Positions 12,744 to 24,214 of a stretch of DNA of 64,000 bases are shown one piece after another. Source of the stretch: Thuidium tamariscinum (lineage: Eukaryota; Streptophyta; Bryopsida; Hypnales; Thuidiaceae); contig OX344752.2 in NCBI GenBank assembly GCA_947034885.2, positions 10,850,001 through 10,914,000 on the forward strand, in the 5' to 3' direction. How positions within the stretch are numbered: the stretch's first letter is position 1; every line of letters begins with the position of its first letter. Made by a program: the position numbers and the translations under genes. The notes under the pieces were generated by a model. That model was not told where the DNA came from, did not search any database, and saw nothing but the letters and a program-made list of their open reading frames with translations.

Positions 12744-13041
12744 TCTGCAAAGATCAAAAGAAAAGTCCAACCAGAAACACACGAAATCTTCAATTACATT
12801 CCTGCGTAGTACGTAATGCTGGGTTTGCACCCTTTCCACTTTCGCATTGATAATCGCCGGTAGAATAGTGTCAAAATTAGGGTATCCTTGTTGACAGCAA
12901 TGACATTAGGTTTTTCCCCACACAGAAATCCAACTGCTGATTTTCCCAAGCTATACGAACCTAGTGGCTGAGCTCTCAGCATGCAACATGAAATCAACAC
13001 ATAACCCAGAGACGGAAACCCTAATTGTGAGTCTTTATACC

Positions 13042-13260
13042 TGAATGCCGGCTTCAACTGGCTGATTAATTAGGTTTTGTCACAACAGGAGACACGGCCT
13101 CCACGCCGAAGAGATCGCAGACGCTCTCCATAATGGGCTCCACGTCAAGATTATGAAAGTGGAAAGTATGGCGACAGGGATCTCCCTCAATCAGCTGAGA
13201 GATTCTAACTATTTGACATGATTGACACAATAGACATGAAATTGGCAATTTTTCCTACTG
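13042..13260 (-). other. Exon-like segment upstream of the 12-kb gene
   Basis: A GC-richer patch with an open minus-strand frame containing HTFHFHNLDVEPI and then MESVCDLFGVEAVSPVV, ending at TAA. It is followed by a plausible donor (ATTCAG|GTATAAAG at 13042). It could be the 5' leader exon of the gene at 12.1-12.74 kb with a small upstream ORF, or the 3' exon of another gene. No candidate donor inside MESVCD... joins in frame to the next segment. Confidence 0.25.
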
Positions 13261-13595
13261 CCAAATGAGATGCACACGAGATTCAATTCTTTCTATGAAA
13301 ATCAGAGCTGGTCTACAAAAGATTGAAAATTTTTATTGACAGCAGCACAAACCCTTGCCATCCTATCTGCAAATTGCGAACATAGAGGACAAGATCGAAA
13401 TGATCATACACTTGCGACGCGTGGGAAATCTGTTCATGTTCACTTGTTGTATTGACACGATTTAGAGCAGTACCTTCTTGAAGGTTCGGTTTTAGACATA
13501 AATTAAATATTTTGGGGAATGCCTAAATGTTTGGAACAACACAAGGGAAATGTCTGAAGTATTGTAAAAAAATTTCATCCATATTTGAGCTATTT

Positions 13596-13837
13596 GTAAA
13601 GTCCCCCCACTTTGGGCATGACTTTTTTTGAAGTTGAGAAGGCAACTATAGTTGAAGCGTCAAACTTTTTTGCAAGATACTTATGTCACAACACGACTTC
13701 AAAAGTGGAGACCAAACTTTTTTATGCACCATTTTGATGGAAAAATAAGTTTCATACCCACTTTTATTTTGAATTTTTAACTCAACCAACTTTTTCACAA
13801 AACTCATGGGTTTAAACCCCAGTTTAGTGTACTTTAC
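13596..13837 (+). mobile_element. GTAAAGT...ACTTTAC MITE, copy 1 (242 bp)
   Basis: Begins GTAAAGTCCCCCCA and ends ACTTTAC. Shares long stretches with 22389-22648, including 'cacaac..gacttcaaaagtg', 'gcaccattttgatg' and 'gggtttaaaccccag'. The same boundaries in two unrelated places define a short element with about 7-bp terminal inverted repeats. No coding capacity. Confidence 0.6.
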
Positions 13838-14626
13838 GAATAACTCAATTGCCCAATTTTTTTGAATATTTCTATAGACCTTGCATCATGCTTTCAACTC
13901 TACATGACAAGTTTCCCAAAACAAGAGTACCTAGAAGTTGCCAAATACAAAAGAATTTTGAATGGAAAAATGTTGAAATCCTAATACCAAAGGTTTGTGA
14001 TGTCAAAACCCTTTGTGTGCAAAAATAAAGTATTTCAACATTTAGGTGCTGAATTAAGCCTTCACATATAGTGTTGTGACTTCCTAAAGAAAGTAGCAAA
14101 ATTTTGCTCTGATAATTGTTCAAAGCAAGAAGATGAGTTGGCAAATATATTTTATGATTTGATGAAAAGTCTTACAAAAAGATTCATAATTTTTTTATAC
14201 TCAAAAGCCATGTCTTTCCAAATAGTTAATTGTTTTAATTTATAGTGGAATATTCTTAAAAATAATCTAATTTGTGATAAAACCTCACTAAAAATTAAGG
14301 TTGGCTTCTTTTATTAAGACCTTTGAATAAATTTGAAGACATTGCAATAGCTAGAAGTACTTGAATCATTTGGATTCCCTAAATATAAGCAAAACTAAAG
14401 ATTACAATTGAGTTCGATTGGTATTTCAAGATCACACAAATAGGAATGAAGCCATAATGGGATCTTTTTTTATTCTTGCATATCCACTATAGGGCTTAGT
14501 TAGGCTAGATACTTTTCATAGAAAAATCAAACGCAAAAAGTTGAAATTTACTAACTTTTGAAGTTAAGTTGGTGCTAAGTTTCGTTGAGTTTTTTGTGAT
14601 GAAATAGAAGGAAGGGAATCCAATCA

Positions 14627-15170
14627 ATCCTAAAGTTTTTTAACTATGTTTTCATCAAAAAAACTCCCAAACTACCATTTTTAGTACAAGTACCAACTTT
14701 TGGAAAGAAAACATTTTTGAAAATTAAGATTTCAAGATATTAACATTTGAATTAAAAAAATATTGTGCTTTTTTAAACCTTACAAAATCCCATGAACTTC
14801 ACTTCAGAAGAATACATGAGTGTAAAAAAAATGTCTAAATGGTGGTGACTCTTTGGATTTGTTCTTAAAAACAAGTTGGCTATATGCTAAAAAGATTTCA
14901 AATTTTTTTGGAGTTGTACAAAATATAGGAAAAATAATAATAAATAGAAATAAGTATAGAATGATTCAAAATTACAAGGTGATTGCAAGAAACATTTGTA
15001 CTATTTTTTGCATTTTGTGATAGTTCTCATGAATTTTTTTTGGAATACTTCAAAATTAGGAATTTTGTTTTAATTTAAAAATAAGACCAATGTATATATA
15101 CCTTTAAAATGAAGGTAATCACCAAACAAAATCCCATTTGTCCCCCGCGAGAACAATGGTCCTCTAGGGG
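14627..15170 (+). mobile_element. TTAA-family TIR element, copy b (about 544 bp)
   Basis: The right end TGGTCCTCTAGGGG is followed by TTAA. The left end (ATCCTAAAGTTTTTTAACTA) matches the ends of copies j and g. The next block, 'actatgttttcatca' then 'aaactaccattttt', is shared with the end of copy j in inverted orientation. Shorter than the 923-bp copies and without an ORF. Confidence 0.55.
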
Positions 15171-18100
15171 TTAATAAATATAGACCATTTTCATAGCTAA
15201 ATTTGAGATCCGAAACAAAGTGGTAGAATGTATCAAAATGCACTAAGGAAGCAACTTTGATGATTTATTTTTAACACATCTTCTTGTATTAATAATTTAA
15301 TATCACCTCAATTTAGAAATTTCCACCACCATCTATTGTACACGCGCACTCAAGAAAGAATAAAAAAAACTTGAATGAAAACCATTGGCAATTGCTAGGA
15401 AGTACACTACCTATGTATCAAATTAATCACTTAGTGGTCAAGCAACCACATTGTGATAATTTTAGTGTCCAAAATGCAAATAACTTAAAATGTGCAAAGA
15501 AATAGAACTCACATTTTTAAATTTAGATTATGCCATTTATGGTACACATTTATTATTAAAAAAAGATTTAGAACTTTCTAACTATCAAAATACTTGTGAA
15601 AAAAACACAAAAATATTTCTCATATTTGAAAACACAACAAATACTTACAAATACGATTTACTTACTATGCTATATTTTTTTATATTTAAAATTTTGTTAT
15701 CTTCATATCCTTGTTTGAATTATGTTTTATTGTTTGTATTTTAACAATGTATGTGTTCTAATCTTGATCAATGTTTCCACTCTTTTCAATATGTCAAATT
15801 TTTTTCCAAATTGTATATGTCTAGATTACTTTCATTCATAAACTTCACAATAATTATAAGTGAGAGTGATACATCTAACTATCTATGGTGATTGATCAAT
15901 GAATAAATCTAGATTCCACCCCACCCCTAGAAAATAAAATAATGGCCATTGATTACAAATCCCCTCCATCTCAACCATAGATTTTCTCATTGGTGGAAGA
16001 AAAGGATTGTTGATGAGGGCTACAATGAGATAGATACAATCACAACAGTTTAGGATTGTGACTAGATACAACATCGAATGGCACAATAGGGTGTGTAGAT
16101 TGGAATTTTTTTTCTTACTTATTTCCTTGCATCTTCAAGTTTTCTTACTTATTATTTCCATATGCAGCTTTATCATTGAGAATTGTGGAAGTTCCCACCT
16201 AAGCAATTTCAAAGTCCTTATTTGGTTCTAGTTTGGTATTGGTCTATTTTGAATTTGTGAAAATTCATGCATTTTTTCCACTTTGTACAGATAGATGGAG
16301 TTGTCAATGTGAGTTTATATCACACTTGTTGAGGAATTTCTATGGTTCTCGATTGTGAAGGAATATGGGAACTACTAAAGTCTTCTTACATTGCTTTGAG
16401 ATTTTGTGATTAATGTCAATTAAGAAGGATATATTATTGCTTGCTACGCATTCAATTCAAGTTTTGTTTAGGATTTGATCAATTACAATTTAAGGTTCAT
16501 TCAAGTTGGATGATTTATTTTAAATGTTTGATATTATAACAAACTACAACTTTTAGACCAATGTTCTTGTTTTCAACATGTGTTTGTGAAATTTTGTTGA
16601 GACTAAGGAAATTGCAAAGCTATGAAGATTCTCAAAGTGCTTGCAATATAAAACATCTACACACACATTGAGTTATCTATTGATCATGATTCATCATTTA
16701 CATGAGTATTTTCTTAATTGTTGTATATGTAAGCTTGTCATGTTCTCAGATGATGTTTATTTCGTACATACTATGTTGTGGCATCAAGACATTGTATCCG
16801 AAATTGTAACCCCCCCCCTTTCACAAATCCTTAAAGCAACTTAAGGAGGGAAAGATTGTGATAAGGCAAAAGTAGAACATATTGCATGTTCAAGAGCATT
16901 ACAAAAGAAACTTTAAAAAAAAATGGGTGCCCTAAATATAGCATTCACAAAACCAGAGGAGCTAGACATTAGTGTCTCAATAAATTGTAGTACATTATTG
17001 ACATGATGTATGGTACATACTCAAAGGAATGCACTTGTTTGACATGAATGTAGGCAATATGATAAAAATATTTTTTAGTTCTTTTACAATTGTTAAGAAA
17101 ATAAATAACAAATAATAATAAAAATGACATGGCCTACTTATATTTGATGGATAATTTCATGAGAACAAATATTTTTGGCTCTATCTACTCTAAGCACTAT
17201 CATACTATTCTTAACATAGTATAGATTTTAAAGTATATCTTTAGAGTGGATAATGATAAATTGTGCCAAGAATAAAAAATCCAACATAAATTTTAAATTA
17301 AGCACAAATGTCACTTTTTCATTTGATTAAAAAAAATTTCAATTAATCTCCAAAGGATACTCTTGTACTAAGACTTCAAATTTGTTATTGAACCAAATAA
17401 CCTCACAAAATATTTAAATAAGAACCATTTCTTGAGCTACTTCTAGTGAAGGCCTATCAAATTTGAATCCATAAGTCCCATCTTTTGGCATTCCTAGATT
17501 TCATATTCAAGTATAACTTAAAGTCAATGGAAAGTTGAAGCATTGAATTTTTCTTTGTTTCATTGTCCCCTTTTCCTATTTTTTCAATATTTGTGGAATA
17601 CATGCTTTCCTTCAATATTAGAACATCCAAAAATCTTCAAATTTTCATAACAAGAAAGTTATGAAAATTGGACTTTCTTCATTGTAACACAAAACTAATG
17701 TTGCTACTCCAAATATTGAAGTAGTTTATTTAATCTCCTAATATGCAATGAAGAATTTGTGAACACATTGATGAATGAATCAATCAAAAAGAGATAATTT
17801 TAAATTTGAACCACACTTGACATTTCAAATATAACATTAATTCTAATTATGCACAAAATTTTAGAATTCAAAATTTCATCTTTGAAGCAATTTATCAAAT
17901 CTGAATTGCACCTTTCTTTGCAAACATAACATTATTTCATAATCATGCACAAAATTAAAGAACTCAGAATTTCATTTCTTAGGTCTACGTTCATGGCTTT
18001 CAAGTAGCTCTTTGAGAATGTTATGGTCTTTGGAAAGGTTGATTTTGAGTTTATGATGCAATGCATCACCAAATTCAAAATAACAAAAATAATTTCAAAA

Positions 18101-18537
18101 TGCAGGCAATGGAAACCTAGAATATGAAAAATCCAATAAATACCCAAGTTTCCTCTTTCGAGAAATCAACTCCTCTTCCTCACTCTTTTGCACCATGAAT
18201 CTCATCACAAAAATGGCTCTTTGATGTTAATTCTGTGTTCTCCTCTCCATGCCACAAAAAGAATTGAACAACAAAACTCTTCAGTAAAATCTCAAGAAAT
18301 GTTTAAGAAATTGCTAAGAATTTCTTCATTCAAATGTCATGACATTGTCACATCTCCATCTGGAATTCTAAAATCACAAAGCAAAAGTAACCTTGTAGGC
18401 TAGCAAAGGTGATGAGTATGGCATTGATGTTGCACCTTGAAGAGCTCTATTGTCTACTGTGCCATGTCCAAGATAAAAAGGAAAAATACGAAGAAAAGAC
18501 AAAAGGTCACTAATTCCTAATTTTGACTGACACTCTA
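15171..18537. other. AT-rich gene-free stretch
   Basis: No supportable gene. Short ORFs here (for example 15490-15744, 84 codons) are low-complexity and lack motifs. A C9 homopolymer lies at 16810-16818. No element ends were identified. Confidence 0.5.
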
Positions 18538-18829
18538 GGGGAGGACACTTCCCATTTTTTAATAACCTACGTGCAACGGAATATAGGGTACATTTAAATA
18601 ATCTTAGGTAAAATTTAAAAGAAAGTTATATATAAAATAGGGGACATTAAAAAAGCAAAGTGTTTTAAAAATAAAATAGGGATGATAATATGGCTGATTT
18701 TTCCGCTTTAAAGTAAAATAGGGGCTCTTTTAATGTTGCCAAGTAATGATTACAAGTAATTGATAGCCCCCCTAAAAATACCCCATTGCCGCACGTGGAT
18801 CCCCCAAATATACAAGAAGTGTCCTCCCC
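18538..18829. mobile_element. 292-bp MITE with 14-bp perfect TIRs
   Basis: Begins GGGGAGGACACTTC (18538-18551) and ends with its exact reverse complement GAAGTGTCCTCCCC (18816-18829). The interior is AT-rich and non-coding, with repeated 'aaaatagggg' motifs. Target duplication is not clear. Size and TIRs fit a miniature inverted-repeat element; superfamily unknown. Confidence 0.65.
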
Positions 18830-21800
18830 GGGCTGACAGCTGGCCTCATTGCCCTTCTAAGCGGTAGAGATTAATGGCCTCAAGTGGGTCACTTTGTATG
18901 TTTCATATCCCCCCGTGCAGCAAGGGGATATTTTTTGGGGGGGGGCTATTTACCTCGAAGGCTCAAATAAATGATCCCCTATAATTACATAATTTGTGAA
19001 AATGTCCTATATTATGGCAGCCTATACTTACTTATATTACGTAGATGAAAGTGTTTTTTTGTAGGGTATTTTCTTTATAAGGAGAAAAAGTGAATTGAAA
19101 AAAAAATTAAAAGTAAGAAGATTAGAGAGAAGATAAAGGAAATTTGCATCAAAAAAATGAGATGTTTTCTTTGCTCAACATTCTTTTCCATTGTCACACC
19201 CTTTTTGTATATAGAATTTAGTCAAGTAAACTAGTATGACAATTTTACCACTTGCAGTACACAAAAATCCAAAAATTGTATATACAAGAACTTTTACAGT
19301 GTATGAAAAACATAGTTTGACAATGCATGAAAAAAACCCAATAGAATCATGGTTTATAGAAATTGTAATGCTTTGAAAAGTAAGACACAGATTGAAATGG
19401 AAAGTTCTCGTAACCCTAACTTGAATCTCAAAGTCCATCCACAAATCTTCAAATACATGTCTATCACCCCTATTTTCATCCATACAAGGTCTATTACTCA
19501 GTACAACACAACAACTAGCTATGCTTGCAAACATCATGTAACACCTTTATACTCTAACTCCTTTGTACAACCAACTCTAAATAAAATTGACCCTACTAAA
19601 TACAATTTTCACGATCCTAATCTCTAGTCCTTATATTATATATAAAAAATTTTAATACTTGAGATTTTTTAGCTACCTATTTTACTTATAATGCATCTTT
19701 GACTCTGAAAGTCCCCTACTTTATTTGTAAATCCTTTATAAATTTTACCTTGAAATAATAAAATCCATGCTATATTATGTGGTACGTGGTTTTTTAAATG
19801 CGGAAAGTAACCCACCCAAATTAACGGCCCTTATTTTTTCCATTGACCAAACAGATCAACAAATCAATGGCTACAATGAGCATCTGGAAGGTAGATATTT
19901 TTATTATACCCTCATCAAATGGCTACTAATTTTTAGCACTCAAGAAGAAAGGAAGCAAGGAGACATTCATCAATTACTATAAACAGTGACTTAAAGGGTT
20001 GTCTTTTGAGTAGATAGTGAGGCACATTGTCCACCCAAAAGACACCCACAAAATTTAAAATTTTAAGATTCTTCTTAAGTCCTAGCTCCTCGCCCCCCAA
20101 TTTACAAAAATTAATTAATTAAAATTAATCAGCCCCCAATCCTCACCTCCCACCTCTTCTTTATAATTTTCAGAATTAGTTATAAAACAATCAACATGGG
20201 ACAATCTTATCTCCCATATCCCATATTCCCTCCTGTATTTGTATTTCTTTTTGTGTTTGTATCTACATCATATCCATTACCACTTGTGTATTTGTATTTC
20301 TATAGTATCTTTATAGTATGTATATTTGGTACCATATATCATATGCATACAATATCCATATCGTATTTTGAATTTGTATTCAGACGGCTTAGATTAATTC
20401 TTACAAAGATCAACATGTGATTTTTTGAGAAATCAAAGGCATTTGGGAGGGGGAGCATTTTTTTATTTTTTAAAAATCAATGGCTTGTGGTTTTCCAAAG
20501 AGGCAAGGGACAACACAAGATCTTTTCAGTGGATAGTGACTTCCAATTGCATAAAGCTCTGAAAGTAAGGATGGGCAATCTTCTAGTAAAGAATAATTAA
20601 TTGGAACATAGATTATAATGATACCAAGATTTTACAATTAAAATGAGTATCGATAATGTTTCATTAATAGTATTGCAATTATATTAGCAAACTTAGCCCA
20701 TGATCAACGCTATACCAATTTTATGGTCAATGAATGATAGAAAATCGTTCTATTTAGCAAGATAGTAGTGCATCATTCATCCTCAAAGTTTTTTGTGGAA
20801 AGGGTCTTGTATAGTAGTTTGACTTTCAATTAGTACTTTTTGGAATTCTTTGAACCAACTATTCACCAAATGTCAAAAAGGGATGATTTCTACAATCACC
20901 AAACTGTCCTTTTTTTTTCAAAAAACAAAGCTAAGGTTGTTTTTTGTCAATAAATGAAAACTAAGCATCTTGCTATGTAGGACAAAAGTGTAACTAGAGT
21001 ATATCACCCATTTCCAACCACTAAAGCAATTACACATACGTAGATTGCAACTTTTTTGAATGCAACTTTTTTTTCATGTATAGAAATAGAATTTAGAAGG
21101 ATGCTATATTTTTTTAGAATTTTTTTACACAAATTGTAATTAATATGAATTTTTTAGTAGAAGATTCTTTGCAACCTATAATGGTGATATAGGTTGATTG
21201 CAAAACCAATCAAGGACTAGTTATATTTATGAGAGCCTTGCAACCAATCATAGTATGCCATAATTGCTTTGGGAACTACACCATAACTTCACAAAAAGAA
21301 AATAGCCCATGGATTGGAAATGGGGGCTGATCAAAAATGGGGTGCCATCTTCTATTTATCCTCAAAATTAGGGGTAGAAAGGGAAGATTTTCAATAGTAA
21401 TTTGATTTCTAATGTATACTTTTAGATATTTTTTAAACCAAAAGTTTCCATAGTATCAAAATTAATGATTCCATGGTCACCAACCTATTGTTTAAAGATT
21501 AAGGATAGAAGAGTCCATAATATACATAGACTAGTTTATACTATTAGTGCAAGTGACAAATTCACCAAGTTTGGATAGCATATGTAAAGTGACCCTAACA
21601 TTGTAATATGAATTTTTGGCATGCCTCCACATTATAATATGAATTTTTTTCCACAAAATGTTTTACTATTTTTTCCTAGGCAAACTATAATGATTTTGCA
21701 TATTGATCTTTTGGGCTCAATATGAAGAACTTCTGTATAGAAGTAATTACAGTATATATATAATGATAAATTGTGAAGATATATAGATTCTAGCTCATTT

Positions 21801-22302
21801 TTTCAATGCTTGAAAGATAATTGTATTAAATGTCAAATAATTTGAATGTGAGATTAATGTGTTACATTCAGTGTTATATGCAACACATTCCAAACTTTAT
21901 CAAAGAATATAAGAGTTGCATACTAAAGTACTTTTGGACTTCCACTCTCTCTTATTTTTGATGCAAGCCATTGAAGTCATCATCAATAGCGAAGTTTTAT
22001 ATTTTTTCAAGATGCAAGACGAGAGGCTTCGTTTTTAGGATCTTTAGGATTCAATAAACTCTTTTAATTGATCTTGCCTTGCAATTCCTTTATACCCTTC
22101 CTATTTTTCTCTCAATATTAAAGCAGTGTTGAAATTCCTTTCTAAATTTTTTTCTTTGATGTGCCATTTGTGATAACCAAAATTCATTTCTCTACTTCAA
22201 ATTCATCAAATTCCTACCCTTAATGCCCTTTCCTTTATTTTGTGATAACCAAAATTCAATTTTATGCTTCAAATTCTTCAAATTCCCAACCTTTATGCTT
22301 TC
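18830..22302. other. AT-rich gene-free stretch
   Basis: No coding sequence that I can support. A C/G-rich patch around 18.9 kb has a G9 run. The remainder is AT-rich sequence with scattered short ORFs lacking motifs. Confidence 0.45.
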
Positions 22303-22773
22303 TAAGGTAGGAGGTCCATAAAGCACCCATCTAACATGTGAAATTAAATTTTGGGGAGCTAAAACTTCTTGAAATATTATAGTTATTTGTAAAGTCCCCC
22401 CAATTTGGGCGGAACTTTCTCGGAAACTAGTGGAATTTGGAAAGGCATCTCCAACCAAACCGTCAAGTTTTTTGGTAAGAATCTTACAGCACACAACTTC
22501 AAAAGTGAGATCCAAATTTTTTTAGGCACCATTTTGATGCCAAATTCAGTTTCACACTCACTTTTGTTTGGACTACATGTGACTTTCTTAACTCATCTTG
22601 CTTTTTCACAAAACTAATAGGTTTAAACCCCAGTTGAGCCTACTTTACAATATCTCAATTTTCAATAAATTTTCCTTGAAAGCCAAGTGAAATTGGCATC
22701 TAATCTAAGTTGTTTCATAGTTTTTTTGGAACTTTGTGAATTAGTTATGAAAATTCTCGAGCCTTCTACCTTA
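22303..22773. mobile_element. TAAGG...CCTTA element, copy 1 (471 bp, carries a nested MITE)
   Basis: Starts TAAGGTAGGAGGTCCATAAA and ends CCTTCTACCTTA, so the TIRs are about 12 bp with one mismatch. The two flanks of the nested MITE (22389-22648) match consecutive parts of the uninterrupted copy at 34926-35254 (shared 'ggaggtccataaa', 'ttttccttgaaag'/'ttttcttgaaag', 'gaattagtt'). It ends 135 bp upstream of the ESSS start codon, so it lies in that gene's promoter region. Confidence 0.6.
22389..22648 (+). mobile_element. GTAAAGT...ACTTTAC MITE, copy 2 (260 bp), nested
   Basis: Same ends and shared interior blocks as 13596-13837. It interrupts the TAAGG...CCTTA element, whose other copy at 34.9 kb lacks this block, so the insertion is later than the host element. 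Confidence 0.6.
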
Positions 22774-22833
22774 CCGTATTGAGGAGAGGGTCAGTGTGTA
22801 CAGAAATGTGTGGAGTGGTATTTTAGAGTGGAG

Positions 22834-22843
22834 ATTAGGGTTT
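22834..22843 (+). promoter_or_regulatory. Telo-box-like motif in ESSS leader
   Basis: ATTAGGGTTT lies about 70 bp before the ESSS ATG. The telo box (AAACCCTAA on the other strand) is common near starts of plant ribosomal and mitochondrial genes. Its function here is inferred only from motif and position. Confidence 0.3.
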
Positions 22844-22908
22844 CGGGAAGAAGCCCAATCTCAGACTATCTTTCCATTGTGTCTCCAACCCGATTTTGAG
22901 TTGTGGCG

Positions 22909-23229
22909 ATGGCGCGAGGAGGCGGACTAGTGCGCAGTGTGCTGCAGATGCAGCGACATCGTGGTGGCAGTGGTGGAGGAGGAGGCAGCAGCTGGTTCGC
23001 GCCCGGCACACAGGAGGGTCCCAACGGCGTGCTGTTCGGGGAGACGCCCCTAGCACCAGGGCAGAAGCGCAAGTGGGAGGATTGGGAGGCCCCGTACTAC
23101 ATCACCGGCATTCTCACCACGCTCATGCTCACGGTCGGACTCACGGCCAAGCCCGACACGCGCATTGAGACGTGGGCGCGCAAGCAGGCTCTGGAGCGGT
23201 TGGCCGCGGCCGAGGAAGCCGAAGCTTAG
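22909..23229 (+). CDS. Mitochondrial complex I subunit ESSS (NDUFB11-like)
   Basis: Accessory single-pass subunit of the membrane arm of NADH:ubiquinone oxidoreductase in the inner mitochondrial membrane. The ATG at 22909 sits in a strong context (GTGGCGATGGCG); the stop is TAG at 23227-23229, giving 106 aa in one exon, close to the usual plant length. After a basic, Gly-rich N-terminus (MARGGGLVRSVLQMQRHRGG) come the plant ESSS hallmarks: NGVLFGETPLAPGQKRKWEDWE at about 38-59 (conserved core GETPL..GQ.RKWEDWE), YYITGILTTLMLTVGL as the membrane segment at about 62-77, and a charged C-terminal helix ending in an Ala/Glu tail. GC content is far above its surroundings. Three decayed copies of its 3' part follow immediately. 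Confidence 0.93.
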   Translation: MARGGGLVRSVLQMQRHRGGSGGGGGSSWFAPGTQEGPNGVLFGETPLAPGQKRKWEDWEAPYYITGILTTLMLTVGLTAKPDTRIETWARKQALERLAAAEEAEA

Positions 23230-23372
23230 TTAGGGTTTCGTGTTTCGATTTCCATTCGCCGCAGTTAGTGTAATGTGCAGCGGGATTCATAGGTTTCTCT
23301 GGTAGGTATCTATGGTTCTTTTTCTCTGAGTTGTGAATAGGAATTTACCCTAAATCCAGGAGCTATGCTAGT

Positions 23373-23575
23373 AATTTCGATGGCATTCTCCACATGGTCA
23401 TGCTCACGGTCGGGCTCGCGGTCAAGCGCGACATGCACATCGAGACTTGTGCGCGCACAAGCAGACGCGGGAGTGATTGGCAAAGACCGAGGAAGTCGAA
23501 AGTAATAATTAGGATTGCAGGTGTCGATCCTGCTTCGTGGTAGTTAGTGGAGTGCGCAGCGGTATGCATAGAGAG
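23373..23575 (+). pseudogene. Decayed tandem copy 1 of the ESSS 3' end
   Basis: Resembles the ESSS coding sequence from the 'ggcattctc.ccac..tcatgctcacggtcgg' block, through a damaged C-terminal region, into the 3' UTR ('gtagttagtg', 'gcagcgg.atgcatag'). Indels break the frame and the 5' half of the gene is missing. Not expected to make a subunit. Confidence 0.75.
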
Positions 23576-23800
23576 CATGAAGACTTGGACGCACAAACAG
23601 GCGCTGAGGCGATTGACCACGGCCGAGGAAGTCGAAGCGTAATTAGGGTTGCGGGTTTCGATGCTGCTTCAGCGTACTTAGTGGAATGAGCAGCGGGATG
23701 CATAGGTCAGACTGCCAGGGAGCTGTAATTCTCTTTCTCCGAGTTATGATTGGGATTTTCTCGAAATCCAAGGGCAACGCAAATAATTTCGATGATTGAG
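23576..23800 (+). pseudogene. Decayed tandem copy 2 of the ESSS 3' end
   Basis: Carries the stretch for the last C-terminal residues ('gcgctgaggcgattgaccacggccgaggaagtcgaagcg' region) through TAA, then the same 3'-UTR landmarks ('ttagggttgcgggtttcgatg', 'gcagcgggatgcatagg', 'ttctctttctccgagtt', 'aatttcgatg'). No start or membrane segment remains. Confidence 0.7.
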
Positions 23801-23984
23801 TGCTTCACGTCACGTCTTCGATGTACCGCATTGATTCCCGACATGTTCATGAGGGACTCCTTTCATTTGCGGAGTAGGGATCCTTGCTCCTGAAGGTGCT
23901 GCTGAGATTAGTACACGAGGGATTACGTTTGGATGTTTCACTTCTTCAACCAAAACTCATGAACCAGTGTGAGTTTTGGTTTAT

Positions 23985-24180
23985 AGCAAACGCTGGAGCG
24001 ATTGGCAGCTGCAGAGGAAACCAAGGCTTGGGGTTTCGAATTTGATGAGGTGATGTTTTACTGGTTAATGGAAATCGCAGCGGGATGCGTAGGTCTCACT
24101 TTTAAGAAAGCTGTGATTCTCTTTCTAAGGATTGTGAGAAATTCTAGGCAGCGAAAATTATATCGATGGTTGAGGGTAAT
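23985..24180 (+). pseudogene. Decayed tandem copy 3 of the ESSS 3' end
   Basis: Starts at 'acgctggagcgattggcagctgcagaggaa', matching the ESSS C-terminal helix. It continues through 'ggtttcga', 'gcagcgggatgcgtagg' and 'tgattctctttct', all in parental order. Diverged and lacking the upstream gene. An interrupted open frame (24002-24214) is a by-product. Confidence 0.65.
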
Positions 24181-24214
24181 CTCCTCTGCAGCTTTCCCTT
24201 TCAATTGTCATTGA

